A stretch of 64,000 nt of DNA from WLMZ01 sp031410915 (GTDB lineage Bacteria > Actinomycetota > Acidimicrobiia > Acidimicrobiales > Ilumatobacteraceae), in NCBI GenBank assembly GCA_031410915.1, contig JANNZY010000057.1, positions 14,875 to 78,874 on the forward strand, read 5' to 3'. The notes beneath the pieces are model-generated. The model did not search any database, was not told the DNA's origin, and saw only the letters and a list, made by a program, of their open reading frames with translations. Both the position numbers and the translations under genes were made by a program. Of this stretch, positions 1-7,723 are shown piece by piece (the first letter of the stretch is position 1; every line of letters starts with the position of its first letter).

Positions 1-389
1 CCGGCCAGCATCGCCTCGGCGTGCTCGGGCGGGCGTGACGAGTAGCCGTTGGAGCTCATCGACCCGCCCGCGGTGGCCGTGGCCAGCGCCAACTCTGGCT
101 CGGCGTCACCGTCGCGAGATTCGTCGCCGACATCGCTGACCTGGACATCGACGAAGAAGTAGCGGTTCGAGGCACCGATCTCTTCGAGAGCATCCCTCAC
201 CAGCGGGAGATAACGCGACATGATGCGATCGCGCAGATGGGTGTTCGGTGCGCTGACGCGAAGTTCATTCGGCTCGCTCTCGAGCGGGACCACATCCTGG
301 AAGGTGGAGAACCACACGGCCTCGGAGACTTGTGCACGCAGGATCTGCGCAACTGCTGTCCACACCTGGTCGTAGTCGCTCACCTGCAC
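1..389 (-). CDS. dnaA: Chromosomal replication initiator DnaA, N-terminal part only
   Basis: The gene runs off the left edge, so only about 129 N-terminal residues are present. They begin VQVSDYDQVWTAVAQIL and include WFSTFQDVVPLESEPNELRV and RDRIMSRYLPLVRDALEEI, the signature of DnaA domain I (helicase loading and DnaB/DiaA contacts), followed by the start of the variable domain II. The AAA+ and DNA-binding domains lie outside. A GTG at 389 is taken as the start because a GGAGAGG stretch lies about 6 nt upstream; a second in-frame GTG at 383 is possible. The gene diverges from rpmH, and a palindromic DnaA-box pair lies about 34 nt upstream, suggesting autoregulation. Confidence 0.93.
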   Translation of the reverse strand, partial: MQVSDYDQVWTAVAQILRAQVSEAVWFSTFQDVVPLESEPNELRVSAPNTHLRDRIMSRYLPLVRDALEEIGASNRYFFVDVQVSDVGDESRDGDAEPELALATATAGGSMSSNGYSSRPPEHAEAMLA

Positions 390-422
390 CTGCCTCTCCG
401 CCCCTTCGTGGTTTCCACATCA

Positions 423-443
423 TTGTCCACACAGTGTGGACAA
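423..443. promoter_or_regulatory. Head-to-head DnaA-box pair upstream of dnaA
   Basis: TTGTCCACA is followed after 3 bp by its exact reverse complement TGTGGACAA. TTGTCCACA is the common high-G+C variant of the DnaA-box consensus TTATCCACA. The site sits 34 nt upstream of the dnaA start, where bound DnaA would repress its own promoter. A single weaker box lies immediately to its left (412-419). Confidence 0.8.
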
Positions 444-454
444 TGGCAAAGCCG

Positions 455-471
455 CCTTGGTTCGACCAAGG
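455..471. repeat. Perfect inverted repeat in dnaA upstream region
   Basis: Seven-base arms CCTTGGT and ACCAAGG flank TCG. It could be an operator for a dimeric regulator of dnaA or rpmH, or a transcript hairpin in the dnaA leader. Nothing else in the sequence decides between these. Confidence 0.5.
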
Positions 472-724
472 GGGCAGGGACGGGCACGCTAGCAGCGTTT
501 CGAAGTCGGTTTGACATGGATCTGTCATACGCGGGCGACAACTGAGCGTGACCAGGCAAAGTCCGCGACCACCTCGGCAGAGCAGCTGCTGGTTGCCATC
601 GTGACGCACCAACCCGTAGCCTTGTGAAGTTGTGGCGCAGGCCTTGCCTGTCTCTTGGCCTGTCTCCTTGCGCCCTGATGACCTGAGTTGCGCAGCCCAG
701 AGCTGCTGAGCCGAGGAGGCTTGT

Positions 725-859
725 ATGAAGCGCACCTACCAACCCAACAACCTGCAACGGGCGAAGAAGCACGGCTTTCGGGCCCGGATGTCCACTCGTG
801 GCGGCCGTGCAGTGTTGAAGGCGCGTCGCGCCAAGGGCCGCCACCGTCTGTCCGCTTGA
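725..859 (+). CDS. rpmH: 50S ribosomal protein L34
   Basis: Forty-four residues starting MKRTYQPNNLQRAKKHGFRA, with the invariant basic L34 pattern (RTYQP, KKHGFRARM, GRAVLKARRAKGRHRLSA). It is a small component of the large ribosomal subunit. The ATG has a strong GAGGAGG ribosome-binding site. It is the first gene of the rpmH-rnpA-yidD-yidC-jag-rsmG series next to dnaA, and its stop codon overlaps the rnpA start, implying coupled translation. Confidence 0.97.
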   Translation: MKRTYQPNNLQRAKKHGFRARMSTRGGRAVLKARRAKGRHRLSA

Positions 860-1194
860 TTAGGCGCTGCCGCGGGCGAGCCTCGTTCCAGCGTTTGTCT
901 CGGAACGGTTCGCGCGCACGCGCCGGAGTGCTGTGGTGCACGTTCGTACTCGACCCATCAGTGTCGCCCCCCGAGGTGGCGTATGCGATCGGTCGCGCCA
1001 TCGGCCCGGCAGTAGCGCGCAACCAGTTGCGTCGCCGGCTCCGCGCGATCCTGCAACAGCAAGCACATCTACCAGCTGGTTTGTACCTGATCGGGGCCAC
1101 TCCCGCCGCCGCGTCACGGTCATTCAGCGAACTGACGTTCGACATCGCCACCATCGTGACCAGGGTGGTCAACAGCAGCTCCGTTCCCGCATGA
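856..1194 (+). CDS. rnpA: Ribonuclease P protein component
   Basis: About 112 residues with the RnpA hallmarks RGRASFQRL near the N-terminus and the arginine-rich core AIGRAIGPAVARNQLRRRLR. The protein binds the catalytic RNase P RNA and helps mature tRNA 5' ends. No ATG or GTG suits the N-terminus; the TTG at 856 overlaps the rpmH stop as TTGA and gives the usual RnpA length, so I chose it. The stop overlaps the yidD start (ATGA). Confidence 0.93.
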   Translation: MIRRCRGRASFQRLSRNGSRARAGVLWCTFVLDPSVSPPEVAYAIGRAIGPAVARNQLRRRLRAILQQQAHLPAGLYLIGATPAAASRSFSELTFDIATIVTRVVNSSSVPA

Positions 1195-1439
1195 CCGACC
1201 GCCTGATCGCCGCCGTGCGCTGGTACCAGCGTGGCTTCGCCGGCCGTCCGTCGCCATGCCGATTCACCCCGACGTGCTCCTGCTACGCAGTCGAAGCACT
1301 CGAGACCCACGGTGCTGGCCGCGGACTCTGGCTCACCGTTCGTCGCTTGCTCCGCTGCCGCCCGTTCGGCCCGAGCGGCTTCGATCCCGTTCCCCTCGCG
1401 GTCCAACCGCGCCCTCATGCCGCCCAGAAAGGGGTGTAG
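1191..1439 (+). CDS. yidD: Membrane protein insertion efficiency factor YidD
   Basis: Eighty-two residues, MTDRLIAAVRWYQRGFAG followed by PCRFTPTCSCYAVEALETHG, the conserved cysteine-bearing YidD signature, then RRLLRCRPFGPSGFDPVP. YidD is a small amphipathic membrane-associated factor that assists YidC-dependent insertion. The ATGA overlap with rnpA and the 3-nt gap to yidC make this a translationally coupled operon gene. Confidence 0.95.
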   Translation: MTDRLIAAVRWYQRGFAGRPSPCRFTPTCSCYAVEALETHGAGRGLWLTVRRLLRCRPFGPSGFDPVPLAVQPRPHAAQKGV

Positions 1440-1442
1440 GCC

Positions 1443-2552
1443 ATGTTCGAAGGCCCAGCTTGGCTCGTCTCGCAGTTCTACAGCTTCACGCACAACTACG
1501 CATTGGCCATTGGTCTCGTCGCGTTGACCGTGATGATTCTGGTCACCCCGCTCACGCTCAAGAGCACCAAGGGCATGCTCGAGATGCAGCGTCTCCAGCC
1601 CGAGATGAAGCGCCTGCAGGCGCAACATCGCGGCGACCGGATGAAGCTCAACGAAGAGATGATGAAGCTCTACCAGGAGCACAAGGTCAATCCGTTGGCC
1701 TCGTGCCTTCCGCTGCTCCTGCAGATGCCGGTGTTCTTCATCATGTACCGTGTCCTGCACGGCTTGAGCAACCTCGGCGCGGACGGCACCTTCAACCCGA
1801 GCTACATCTCCAAGTCGTCCGAGCTCTACCAGAGCCTCGACGGCAAGAACGAGATGCTTGCGTTCGGACTCGACCTGTCCAAGTCCCCGGCGCACTTCAT
1901 CGGCGAGTCGATCGGCAAGGGACTCGTCTACGCCGCGTTGGTCGTGATCCTCGGCCTGCTCTACTTCGCGCAGCAGAAGATGGTGGCTTCCCGTGCGGCG
2001 GTCAGCCCGACGATGTCAGCCACGCAGGCCAAGGTGATGCAGTACCTGCCGGTGGTGTTCGCCGTCTTCCAGATCTTCTTCCTCACCGGCCTCGTCATCT
2101 ACTACATCACCCAGGCGATCTTCCGCATCGGTCAGAACGCCTACATCACGCGCCGTTTCTACGGCCACGAGGACTCACTCGGTCGTCAGGCCCAGGCTGC
2201 CGGCCAGCGGGCTCGTGATGAAGCGAAAGCCTCCGGGCAAGAGACCGGCGGGGGCATGTTCGCCCAGGCCAAGCGCGATGCGCAGGCTCGGCGCGACGCC
2301 GCAGACACGGCGCGCAAGGGTGGCTCGACCGGCCGCCCGTCCTCGAATGGTCGCACGACAGCGACCAAATCGGTCGCCTCGAAACAGAAGGCGATCGCGC
2401 CGAAGAGCAGCGAGCCGGCCGCTGAGGTGCCGACGAGCAAGCGTGTCACTCCCCCGAAGAATCGTCCGACACCGACAGCGGGCAAACCGCAGCGTCCCGC
2501 AGCGTCAGGTCGGCCCGGTGCGCCGGCACGGCCGAAGCCACCGAAGCAGTAG
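1443..2552 (+). CDS. yidC: Membrane protein insertase YidC (Oxa1 family)
   Basis: 369 residues of the shorter Gram-positive/actinobacterial YidC type without the large periplasmic domain of proteobacteria. The N-terminal hydrophobic segment (ALAIGLVALTVMILVTPLTL) is followed by the cytoplasmic helical hairpin EMQRLQPEMKRLQAQH, then LASCLPLLLQMPVFFIMYRV and two further membrane segments ending near residue 225. The last 140 residues form a long Lys/Arg/Ala/Pro-rich tail, as expected for a YidC that contacts ribosomes. It inserts inner-membrane proteins with or without SecYEG. It lies 3 nt after yidD. Confidence 0.96.
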   Translation: MFEGPAWLVSQFYSFTHNYALAIGLVALTVMILVTPLTLKSTKGMLEMQRLQPEMKRLQAQHRGDRMKLNEEMMKLYQEHKVNPLASCLPLLLQMPVFFIMYRVLHGLSNLGADGTFNPSYISKSSELYQSLDGKNEMLAFGLDLSKSPAHFIGESIGKGLVYAALVVILGLLYFAQQKMVASRAAVSPTMSATQAKVMQYLPVVFAVFQIFFLTGLVIYYITQAIFRIGQNAYITRRFYGHEDSLGRQAQAAGQRARDEAKASGQETGGGMFAQAKRDAQARRDAADTARKGGSTGRPSSNGRTTATKSVASKQKAIAPKSSEPAAEVPTSKRVTPPKNRPTPTAGKPQRPAASGRPGAPARPKPPKQ

Positions 2553-2620
2553 CACCGAGACGAACGCTCCAACGACGGCGGTACTCCCCGCCGCGACGCA
2601 ACCCAACGAACGGAAGCCAC

Positions 2621-3481
2621 ATGCAGTGGGTCGAGACCACCGGAAAGTCAATCGAAGAAGCCAAGGGCCTGGCGCTGGACCAACTCGGCGTCGGTGAAGA
2701 GGACACCGAGTTCGAGATCATCGAAGAGCCCCGCAGTGGGCTGTTCGGTCGGATCAAGGGCGAGGCACGTGTTCGCGCGCGTGTTCGTCCGGCAGCGGTG
2801 CGCCCCAAGCTGGAACGCCGCGATCGCAACAAGCGTCGCGACAAGGGCGAGGCCGGAGACAGTCGCACTCCCGCTCCGGACAAACCCCGTGAGCAGGGCG
2901 GACGCAAGTCGAACGGCGCGAGCACCGAGACCGTAGCGGCCACCGACCGCCCGAAGCAGGCGGCTCGTCCGCCACGACGTGAGTCCACCCCGAAGCCAGA
3001 CCGAGAGGAATCCACCGTGAGCGCACAAGCAGTTGGCGACGAGGCCAAGAAGTTCCTCGGGGACCTCGTCGCAGCATTCGGCCTGAGTGGCACCGTCGCT
3101 CTGCGCGAGGACGGCGACGACCTCGAGCTCACCGTCAGCGGCAGCGATCTCGGACTCATGGTCGGCCCGCGCGGGAACACGCTGCTGGCGATCCAGGATC
3201 TGACCCGCGTGGCGTCACAACGCCGTCTCGGAGATCACGACACGCGACTGCGCGTCGACGTCGGTGGCTACCGCGAGCGCCGCCGCGAGGCACTGTCGCG
3301 CTTTGCCCTGCAAATTGCCGAGCAGGTGACCGCCAGTGGTGAGGCTCGTGCGCTCGAGCCCATGCCGTCCGCTGATCGCAAAGTGATCCACGACGTTCTC
3401 ACCGATCACGCCACGGTCGTGACTCGGTCCGAGGGCGACGATCCGGATCGCCGGGTCGTCATCGCTCCGGCGAATGGCTGA
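2621..3481 (+). CDS. jag: Jag/KhpB-type RNA-binding protein
   Basis: 286 residues in the Jag order: an N-terminal Jag-N domain (about 1-50, QWVETTGKSIEEAKGLALDQ), a highly charged basic linker (about 50-135), a KH domain (about 140-210, with LMVGPRGNTLLAIQDL in the GxxG position) and a C-terminal R3H domain (MPSADRKVIHDVLTDH). Jag proteins bind RNA and are linked to YidC and cell-envelope homeostasis. The rsmG start lies inside its 3' end (8-nt overlap). Confidence 0.94.
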   Translation: MQWVETTGKSIEEAKGLALDQLGVGEEDTEFEIIEEPRSGLFGRIKGEARVRARVRPAAVRPKLERRDRNKRRDKGEAGDSRTPAPDKPREQGGRKSNGASTETVAATDRPKQAARPPRRESTPKPDREESTVSAQAVGDEAKKFLGDLVAAFGLSGTVALREDGDDLELTVSGSDLGLMVGPRGNTLLAIQDLTRVASQRRLGDHDTRLRVDVGGYRERRREALSRFALQIAEQVTASGEARALEPMPSADRKVIHDVLTDHATVVTRSEGDDPDRRVVIAPANG

Positions 3482-4028
3482 CGAGGCACTCCTCGAGGTT
3501 CTCGATTCCCTGCGCGAGCGCGGGGCACACGGCGAGACGTCCCTGCTCAACGCTGTTGGCCATGCCGAATCATTTCTGGCGGCTTTTCCCGTCGACGCAC
3601 GGCGCGTCATCGATCTCGGTTCCGGTGGAGGCCTACCTGCGTTGGTACTGGCTGTGCGCCGGCCTGGCGTGGCCTTCACCTTGGTTGACCGACGCGAGCG
3701 ACGGATGGATCTTCTGCGTCTGGCAGTAGCCCGTCTGGCCCTCGACGACCGCGTCGAGGTGCTGACGGACGACGTCGTCCGGCTCTCGCGCGACGCGGCA
3801 TACCGGGAGCGGTTCGACGTCGTGACCGCGCGTGCGTTCGGTCCCCCGATGCTGACCGCGGGCTGTGCCAAACCGTTCCTTCGAGACGGCGGGGTGGTCA
3901 TCGTCTCCGAGCCTCCTCCGTCATCGATGGAAGATCGGTGGGACGACGATGGGCTCGTCGCACTGGGCCTCACCAGGTCGCTGCGGTCGTTCCCCCACGT
4001 CCAACGACTCGACCGTCAGCTCACCTGA
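3474..4028 (+). CDS. rsmG: 16S rRNA (guanine-N7) methyltransferase RsmG/GidB
   Basis: 184 residues with the class I SAM-binding motif VIDLGSGGGLPALVLA and the following VDRRERRMDLL and VTARAFGPP segments typical of RsmG, which methylates a guanine of the 530 loop in 16S rRNA. It overlaps jag by 8 nt and closes the rpmH operon. Its place directly upstream of parAB is normal for the phylum, but here a 2.8-kb gene-free stretch intervenes. It is slightly short for the family. Confidence 0.92.
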   Translation: MADEALLEVLDSLRERGAHGETSLLNAVGHAESFLAAFPVDARRVIDLGSGGGLPALVLAVRRPGVAFTLVDRRERRMDLLRLAVARLALDDRVEVLTDDVVRLSRDAAYRERFDVVTARAFGPPMLTAGCAKPFLRDGGVVIVSEPPPSSMEDRWDDDGLVALGLTRSLRSFPHVQRLDRQLT

Positions 4029-4779
4029 GCAGCGCCGTCACCTGGACATCCGCGTCGAGAAGACGCGGCGGATCGGATCTCGGCGCACGTGATCATTTAC
4101 CTGGACCGACCGGGTTGCGTATCCTCCTGGCGACCACCCCTGACGTCACGTACGAGGGGTATCGGATGATGTGCGAGCATCGTCGTCCGTCTCGGACCAA
4201 CCCGGATTCAGCCACGAAGTTCCGCTCCCCCATTGCGACCCCCCGGCGGTTCGACGTGAAGCCACCGGCGGCTGGGTTGGTGAGGGCTGCTGAAGGCCGC
4301 GCGTCCGTTTCCGACGGACGCCCGCACGACCGAGTCGTACGACGCAACACGGATCCTCTTCCAGCACGTCACTCGCGGCAGCGGAGCACATTGACGTCGG
4401 GATCGCCGTCCGTCGACCAGCATGATTGCGTCATGTGCGAGTCAGGAGAGACTGGTTCCGTTCAGCCACCCCCCGGCCTCGCAAGACAGACTCCTTGGAA
4501 GGCCCTCACGGCCCGCGGTCGTGATGATAGGCGTTGTGCCTTGCTGTGAACTGCAGCGACGGCCCACGACGTCGGCCCGCAGTACACGGCAGCGGTCAGC
4601 CACGCAAGATTCGCATGGTCCAGGCCACCACAGCTGTGATCGCTCGCAACCCAAGCCGCGGGGCGTGGCTCTCAAGAAGCCAGGCTGCGTCAGCGTCACT
4701 CGCTCCAGGACGCCGGGACATCCTGCGGGTATGCCAAATTCATCCGTTCCCTTGCCCTGGAGAGGAGGGTGTGTGCGAA

Positions 4780-4795
4780 TGTTCCACGTGAAACG
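4780..4795 (+). other. parS site
   Basis: TGTTCCACGTGAAACG matches the canonical 16-bp parS sequence TGTTCCACGTGAAACA at 15 of 16 positions. It is the only good site in the left half of the region and lies in the opposite orientation to the other three. Confidence 0.9.
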
Positions 4796-5860
4796 TCATC
4801 GACACCAGTCAGCCAGAGCGGCCATTCGCTCTCTCGGGATGATCGTGTCCTGGGTAACTGAGTGAAACCACCCCTTCCGACCCAGTGAGCCGCCCTTCTC
4901 ATTGGGCTCTGTCGGTGAACCCGTTCGCGGTCGGGGGCGGGTGATGGGGAGTCCGGTCCGCGTGGACTCGCCGTCGGGTGCCTACGCTCAACCCACTCGG
5001 GCGACGAGCGTTGGTCGACAACCCCTCGGCGGCAGACGAGTCTGACGGCGTTCATCTTCTCCGCTGCCGTGTCCTGGAAACGGACGAAAGCGCGTGACTG
5101 TTCACTCGGAGGGTGCTTGAGGCTGAGCGATCACCTGAGTGTGCGAATCTCGTGTGCGGAGCCGTGATTCGTAGCGGTCACGCCGTGGCGATCGTTCTCG
5201 AGCGCTCGATTGTGGAGCCGTGGCGCTGGATCTGCCGGTGAATCCAACCGTCGGCACCGCGCCGGGTCGGCGTGCCCGTCCCAGTTTGATTCCGTGTCGT
5301 GAAGTCTGCGGGTCGTGAACCGAGAACTTCGTTCATGCTGCAGGAGAGTTCACTCGCTCGTGCGGGCGGTCCGTCGAGCCGGCGAAGGGTCATGGCAGCC
5401 CTCCCGGCGGACCGAAGCGGTCGGACTTGCGTCCGCCGTCAGATGACGAGTCGCGAGATCGAGTGCCGTCTGGCGCCGTTCCGTGAACCCATCACCCGAG
5501 AACCCGCTGCCACATTCGCCTTGCCATGTCGAGGGCGGACGTGGGCTTCAGCCACGAGCCATGCAAGGCATCGTCGACACCCCGTACCGGCGACGCCACA
5601 GAAGGGTAGGTTTGGATCGCGCCGTGCGAGGAACGCGTCGTGAACCACGATTCAGGGCGAGACGGCGGCGAATTTGTCGCTCCGCAATGCAGGCCTGTGA
5701 ATTGGCGCCTGATTGGCTCGGAGCGGTGGCTAGGTCGCCGCTGGACCACGAGGTCGCCGACCGCCCCGTCCCGCGAAGTGGAAGGACCGATATGGCAGCC
5801 CGAACGAAGCGGCAATACCCTCGCGAGCTCGCTGCTGGACGCGATGCTCGCGGACCGGAC

Positions 5861-5876
5861 TGTCTCACCTGGAACA
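5861..5876 (-). other. Degenerate parS-like site
   Basis: TGTCTCACCTGGAACA differs from TGTTTCACGTGGAACA at two positions, one of them in the central CACGTG core. It occupies the parS position of the first repeat copy, so it looks like a decayed site. Whether ParB still binds is unknown. Confidence 0.6.
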
Positions 5877-6056
5877 CGGGAGGACGGACCGAGCCGATGG
5901 CAGGGCCGAACGGTCGTTGGAGATCTGTGTGGTTTGCCGCCGCCCCACGAGCAATTCGCTCCTGTGACGTGAAGCGATTGCGTCGTGAGAAGGATTGCGG
6001 TCACTCCGACTGGCCCGGCCGCGACTTTGCCGCGGAACCTATGCCCGCAGACCGGC

Positions 6057-6072
6057 TGTTTCACGTGGAACG
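6057..6072 (-). other. parS site
   Basis: TGTTTCACGTGGAACG is the reverse complement of canonical parS with one terminal mismatch (15 of 16). It stands at the end of a ~200-bp repeat copy. Confidence 0.9.
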
Positions 6073-6257
6073 GGAGGGGGGACCCAGCCGATGGCATGGC
6101 CGAACGGTTCGTTGGAGATCTGCGAGTTTGCTGCCGGCTCACGAGGAGCTCGCTCCACTGACGCGAAGCGATCGTGTCGTGAGAAGGATTTGCGAATGTC
6201 GGTCCGACTGGCCCGCCATACGCGAGTTTGCATGGAACCTGATGCCCGCGGACCGGC

Positions 6258-6273
6258 TGTTTCACGTGGAACA
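6258..6273 (-). other. parS site, perfect match
   Basis: TGTTTCACGTGGAACA is a 16 of 16 match to the reverse complement of canonical parS. It ends the second clear repeat copy, 201 bp after the previous site. Confidence 0.93.
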
Positions 6274-6661
6274 CGGGAGGAGGGACCCAGCCGATGGCAG
6301 GCGGCAGACCCGCTGTTCACGCGAAGCGATCTCGAAATTGAAGGAGCTGCGAATGTCAGCGCGATCGCCCGGATGCATCGCAAGCTGGCCGCTGGACCGG
6401 ATGCCCGCAGACGGTTGTTCACGAGGCCACGAAAGGTAGGGAGCAGTGGATGGCGGGACGACCGGCCGGTTGGATTCGGCGAGTTCGCCGTGGATACGGC
6501 GACGCTCGCAGACGCGTCGAGGACAGCGGACCGCCGATGGGAAGCCTTGGGTGGATGTACCGGTGCCGTGCGCCATGCTTGCGGTGAGCCCCCGATCTAG
6601 GTCGTCTCTGGTTGAACGTCCAGGGGCATCGACTGACGGCTGCCTCGCTTCCGGTCCGGTG

Positions 6662-6677
6662 TGTTTCACGTGGAACA
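6662..6677 (-). other. parS site, perfect match
   Basis: TGTTTCACGTGGAACA, 16 of 16. It lies about 190 bp upstream of the parA start, so ParB spreading from it could also repress the parAB promoter. Confidence 0.93.
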
Positions 6678-6868
6678 CAGCTCGACGGTGGTGGCCGAAC
6701 GTATCGCCAGAGTCGAACAGGTATCGGCGGCTCCGTCTGATTGAGGGTTTCGGCCCGTGGTCCCTGATTGTTGGAACGTTGGCCGGTAGTCTGCATCCCC
6801 AGACGTCGCCGGGAGCCGAAGAGTGGCGGCGCGCGACGCTGTTGTGTCGACGAAAGGATGCCAGCACG

Positions 6869-7723
6869 ATGACAGATGTGCAGGATCATGAGCACAGCCC
6901 TGACCCGGACGTGACCGCACCGCCAGCGCAGGCGATGTACCCGCTGCCCCGGGTCATGGCAGTCGCCAACCAGAAGGGCGGCGTGGGCAAGACCACGACG
7001 ACGGTGAACCTCGGCGCGTGTTTGGCAGAGCTCGGATTCCGGACGCTGATCATCGACCTCGATCCTCAGGGGAATGCGTCCACCGGCCTCGGCATCGAGA
7101 ACCGTGGCCTGGAGACCTCGATGTACCACGTGATCATGCATGAGGTGCCGCTCGAGAACTGCATCGAGCCGGCTGCGGTCAAGAACCTGTTCGTCGCGCC
7201 GGCGAGTCTTGATCTGGCCGGCACCGAGATCGAGCTCGTGCCTGCCTTCAGCCGTGAGAACCGCTTGAAGCGAGCGATCGAAGCGGTCCAGGATCAATAC
7301 GACTACATCCTGATCGACTGTCCACCCTCACTCGGTCTGCTCACGGTGAATGGCCTGACGGCTGCAACAGAAGTCTTGGTGCCGATCCAGTGCGAGTACT
7401 ACGCGCTGGAGGGTCTCGGTCAACTGCTTCGCAACGTCGACCTCGTCCGCCGCAATCTCAACCCGACCCTCACCGTCAGCACCATCGTGTGCGTGATGTA
7501 CGACGCTCGCACCAAGCTCGCCGATCAGGTGGTGCGCGAGGTGCGTGATCACTTCGGTGAGAAGGTGGTACGTACGGTGATCCCGCGCACGGTTCGCTTG
7601 TCCGAGGCACCGTCGTTCGGCCAACCGATCATCACGTTCGATTCGTCGTCGCGCGGTGCGGTGGCGTATCGCTTGGTTGCGAAGGAGGTGAGTGAGCATG
7701 GCACGCCTCGGGGGACTCGGTAA
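6869..7723 (+). CDS. parA: Chromosome-partitioning ATPase ParA
   Basis: 284 residues from the ATG at 6869, which has AAAGGA about 10 nt upstream. The open frame runs further upstream, but that part contains a parS site and reads as noise, so it is excluded. The deviant Walker A motif KGGVGKT is at residues 36-42, followed by DLDPQGNASTGLG and IDCPPSLGLLTVN (Walker B). ParA forms a nucleoid-bound ATP-dependent gradient that moves ParB-parS complexes. It overlaps parB by 26 nt and faces the parS array. Confidence 0.97.
   Translation: MTDVQDHEHSPDPDVTAPPAQAMYPLPRVMAVANQKGGVGKTTTTVNLGACLAELGFRTLIIDLDPQGNASTGLGIENRGLETSMYHVIMHEVPLENCIEPAAVKNLFVAPASLDLAGTEIELVPAFSRENRLKRAIEAVQDQYDYILIDCPPSLGLLTVNGLTAATEVLVPIQCEYYALEGLGQLLRNVDLVRRNLNPTLTVSTIVCVMYDARTKLADQVVREVRDHFGEKVVRTVIPRTVRLSEAPSFGQPIITFDSSSRGAVAYRLVAKEVSEHGTPRGTR

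Larger units (their letters stand above)
390..724. promoter_or_regulatory. dnaA-rpmH divergent intergenic region
   Basis: This 335-bp gap must hold both the dnaA and the rpmH promoters. It contains a degenerate DnaA box TTTCCACA (412-419), the palindromic DnaA-box pair (423-443), the inverted repeat CCTTGGT-TCG-ACCAAGG (455-471) and a TGACA-N6-TGTCA inverted repeat (512-527). A strong ribosome-binding site, GAGGAGG, precedes rpmH. I could not place -35/-10 boxes with confidence. oriC in this phylum usually lies between dnaA and dnaN, beyond the left edge. Confidence 0.7.
5790..6430. repeat. Diverged ~200-bp tandem repeats carrying parS
   Basis: The landmark AGCCGATGGCA recurs at 5892, 6086 and 6289 (spacings 194 and 203). 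Each copy continues with a CCGAACGG-like block, GTTGGAGATCTG, a GAAGCGAT block and GATGCCCGC(A/G)GACCGG, and the first two end in a parS or parS-like site (6057, 6258). A partial copy precedes (about 5790-5891, ending in the degenerate site at 5861), the third copy is internally shortened, and a faint fourth copy is visible from about 6447 up to the parS at 6662. The parS spacings 5861/6057/6258 are 196 and 201 bp, and 6258 to 6662 is 404 bp. Confidence 0.8.
4029..6868. other. Centromere-like parS region without genes
   Basis: No frame here gives a protein I can recognise, and the longer open frames are broken by or read through palindromic sites. It holds four parS sites, at least one degenerate site, and a stretch (about 5790-6680) built of diverged tandem repeats of about 200 bp. 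The rsmG-parA junction is normally short, so nearly 3 kb is unusual. I infer that it is the main ParB-loading centromere. The final part must also hold the parA promoter. In 4029-4779 and 4796-5768 I see nothing else that I can name. Confidence 0.75.

Noticed and set aside
511..527. TTGACA as the -35 box of rpmH
   Set aside because: It overlaps a TGACA-N6-TGTCA inverted repeat and no plausible -10 box lies 16-18 bp away.
390..724. Replication origin inside the dnaA-rpmH gap
   Set aside because: Only two good DnaA boxes and one weak one occur and no AT-rich unwinding region is visible; actinobacterial oriC is normally between dnaA and dnaN, outside the window.
4093..6600. Several open frames of 80-318 codons between rsmG and parA
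   Set aside because: All are composition artefacts; repeated peptides such as those read through the GTTTCACGTGGAAC sites come from parS repeats, not from a protein family.
6446..6868. N-terminal extension of the ParA frame
   Set aside because: It runs through a perfect parS site and shows no ParA similarity; the ATG at 6869 has a ribosome-binding site and gives a normal length.
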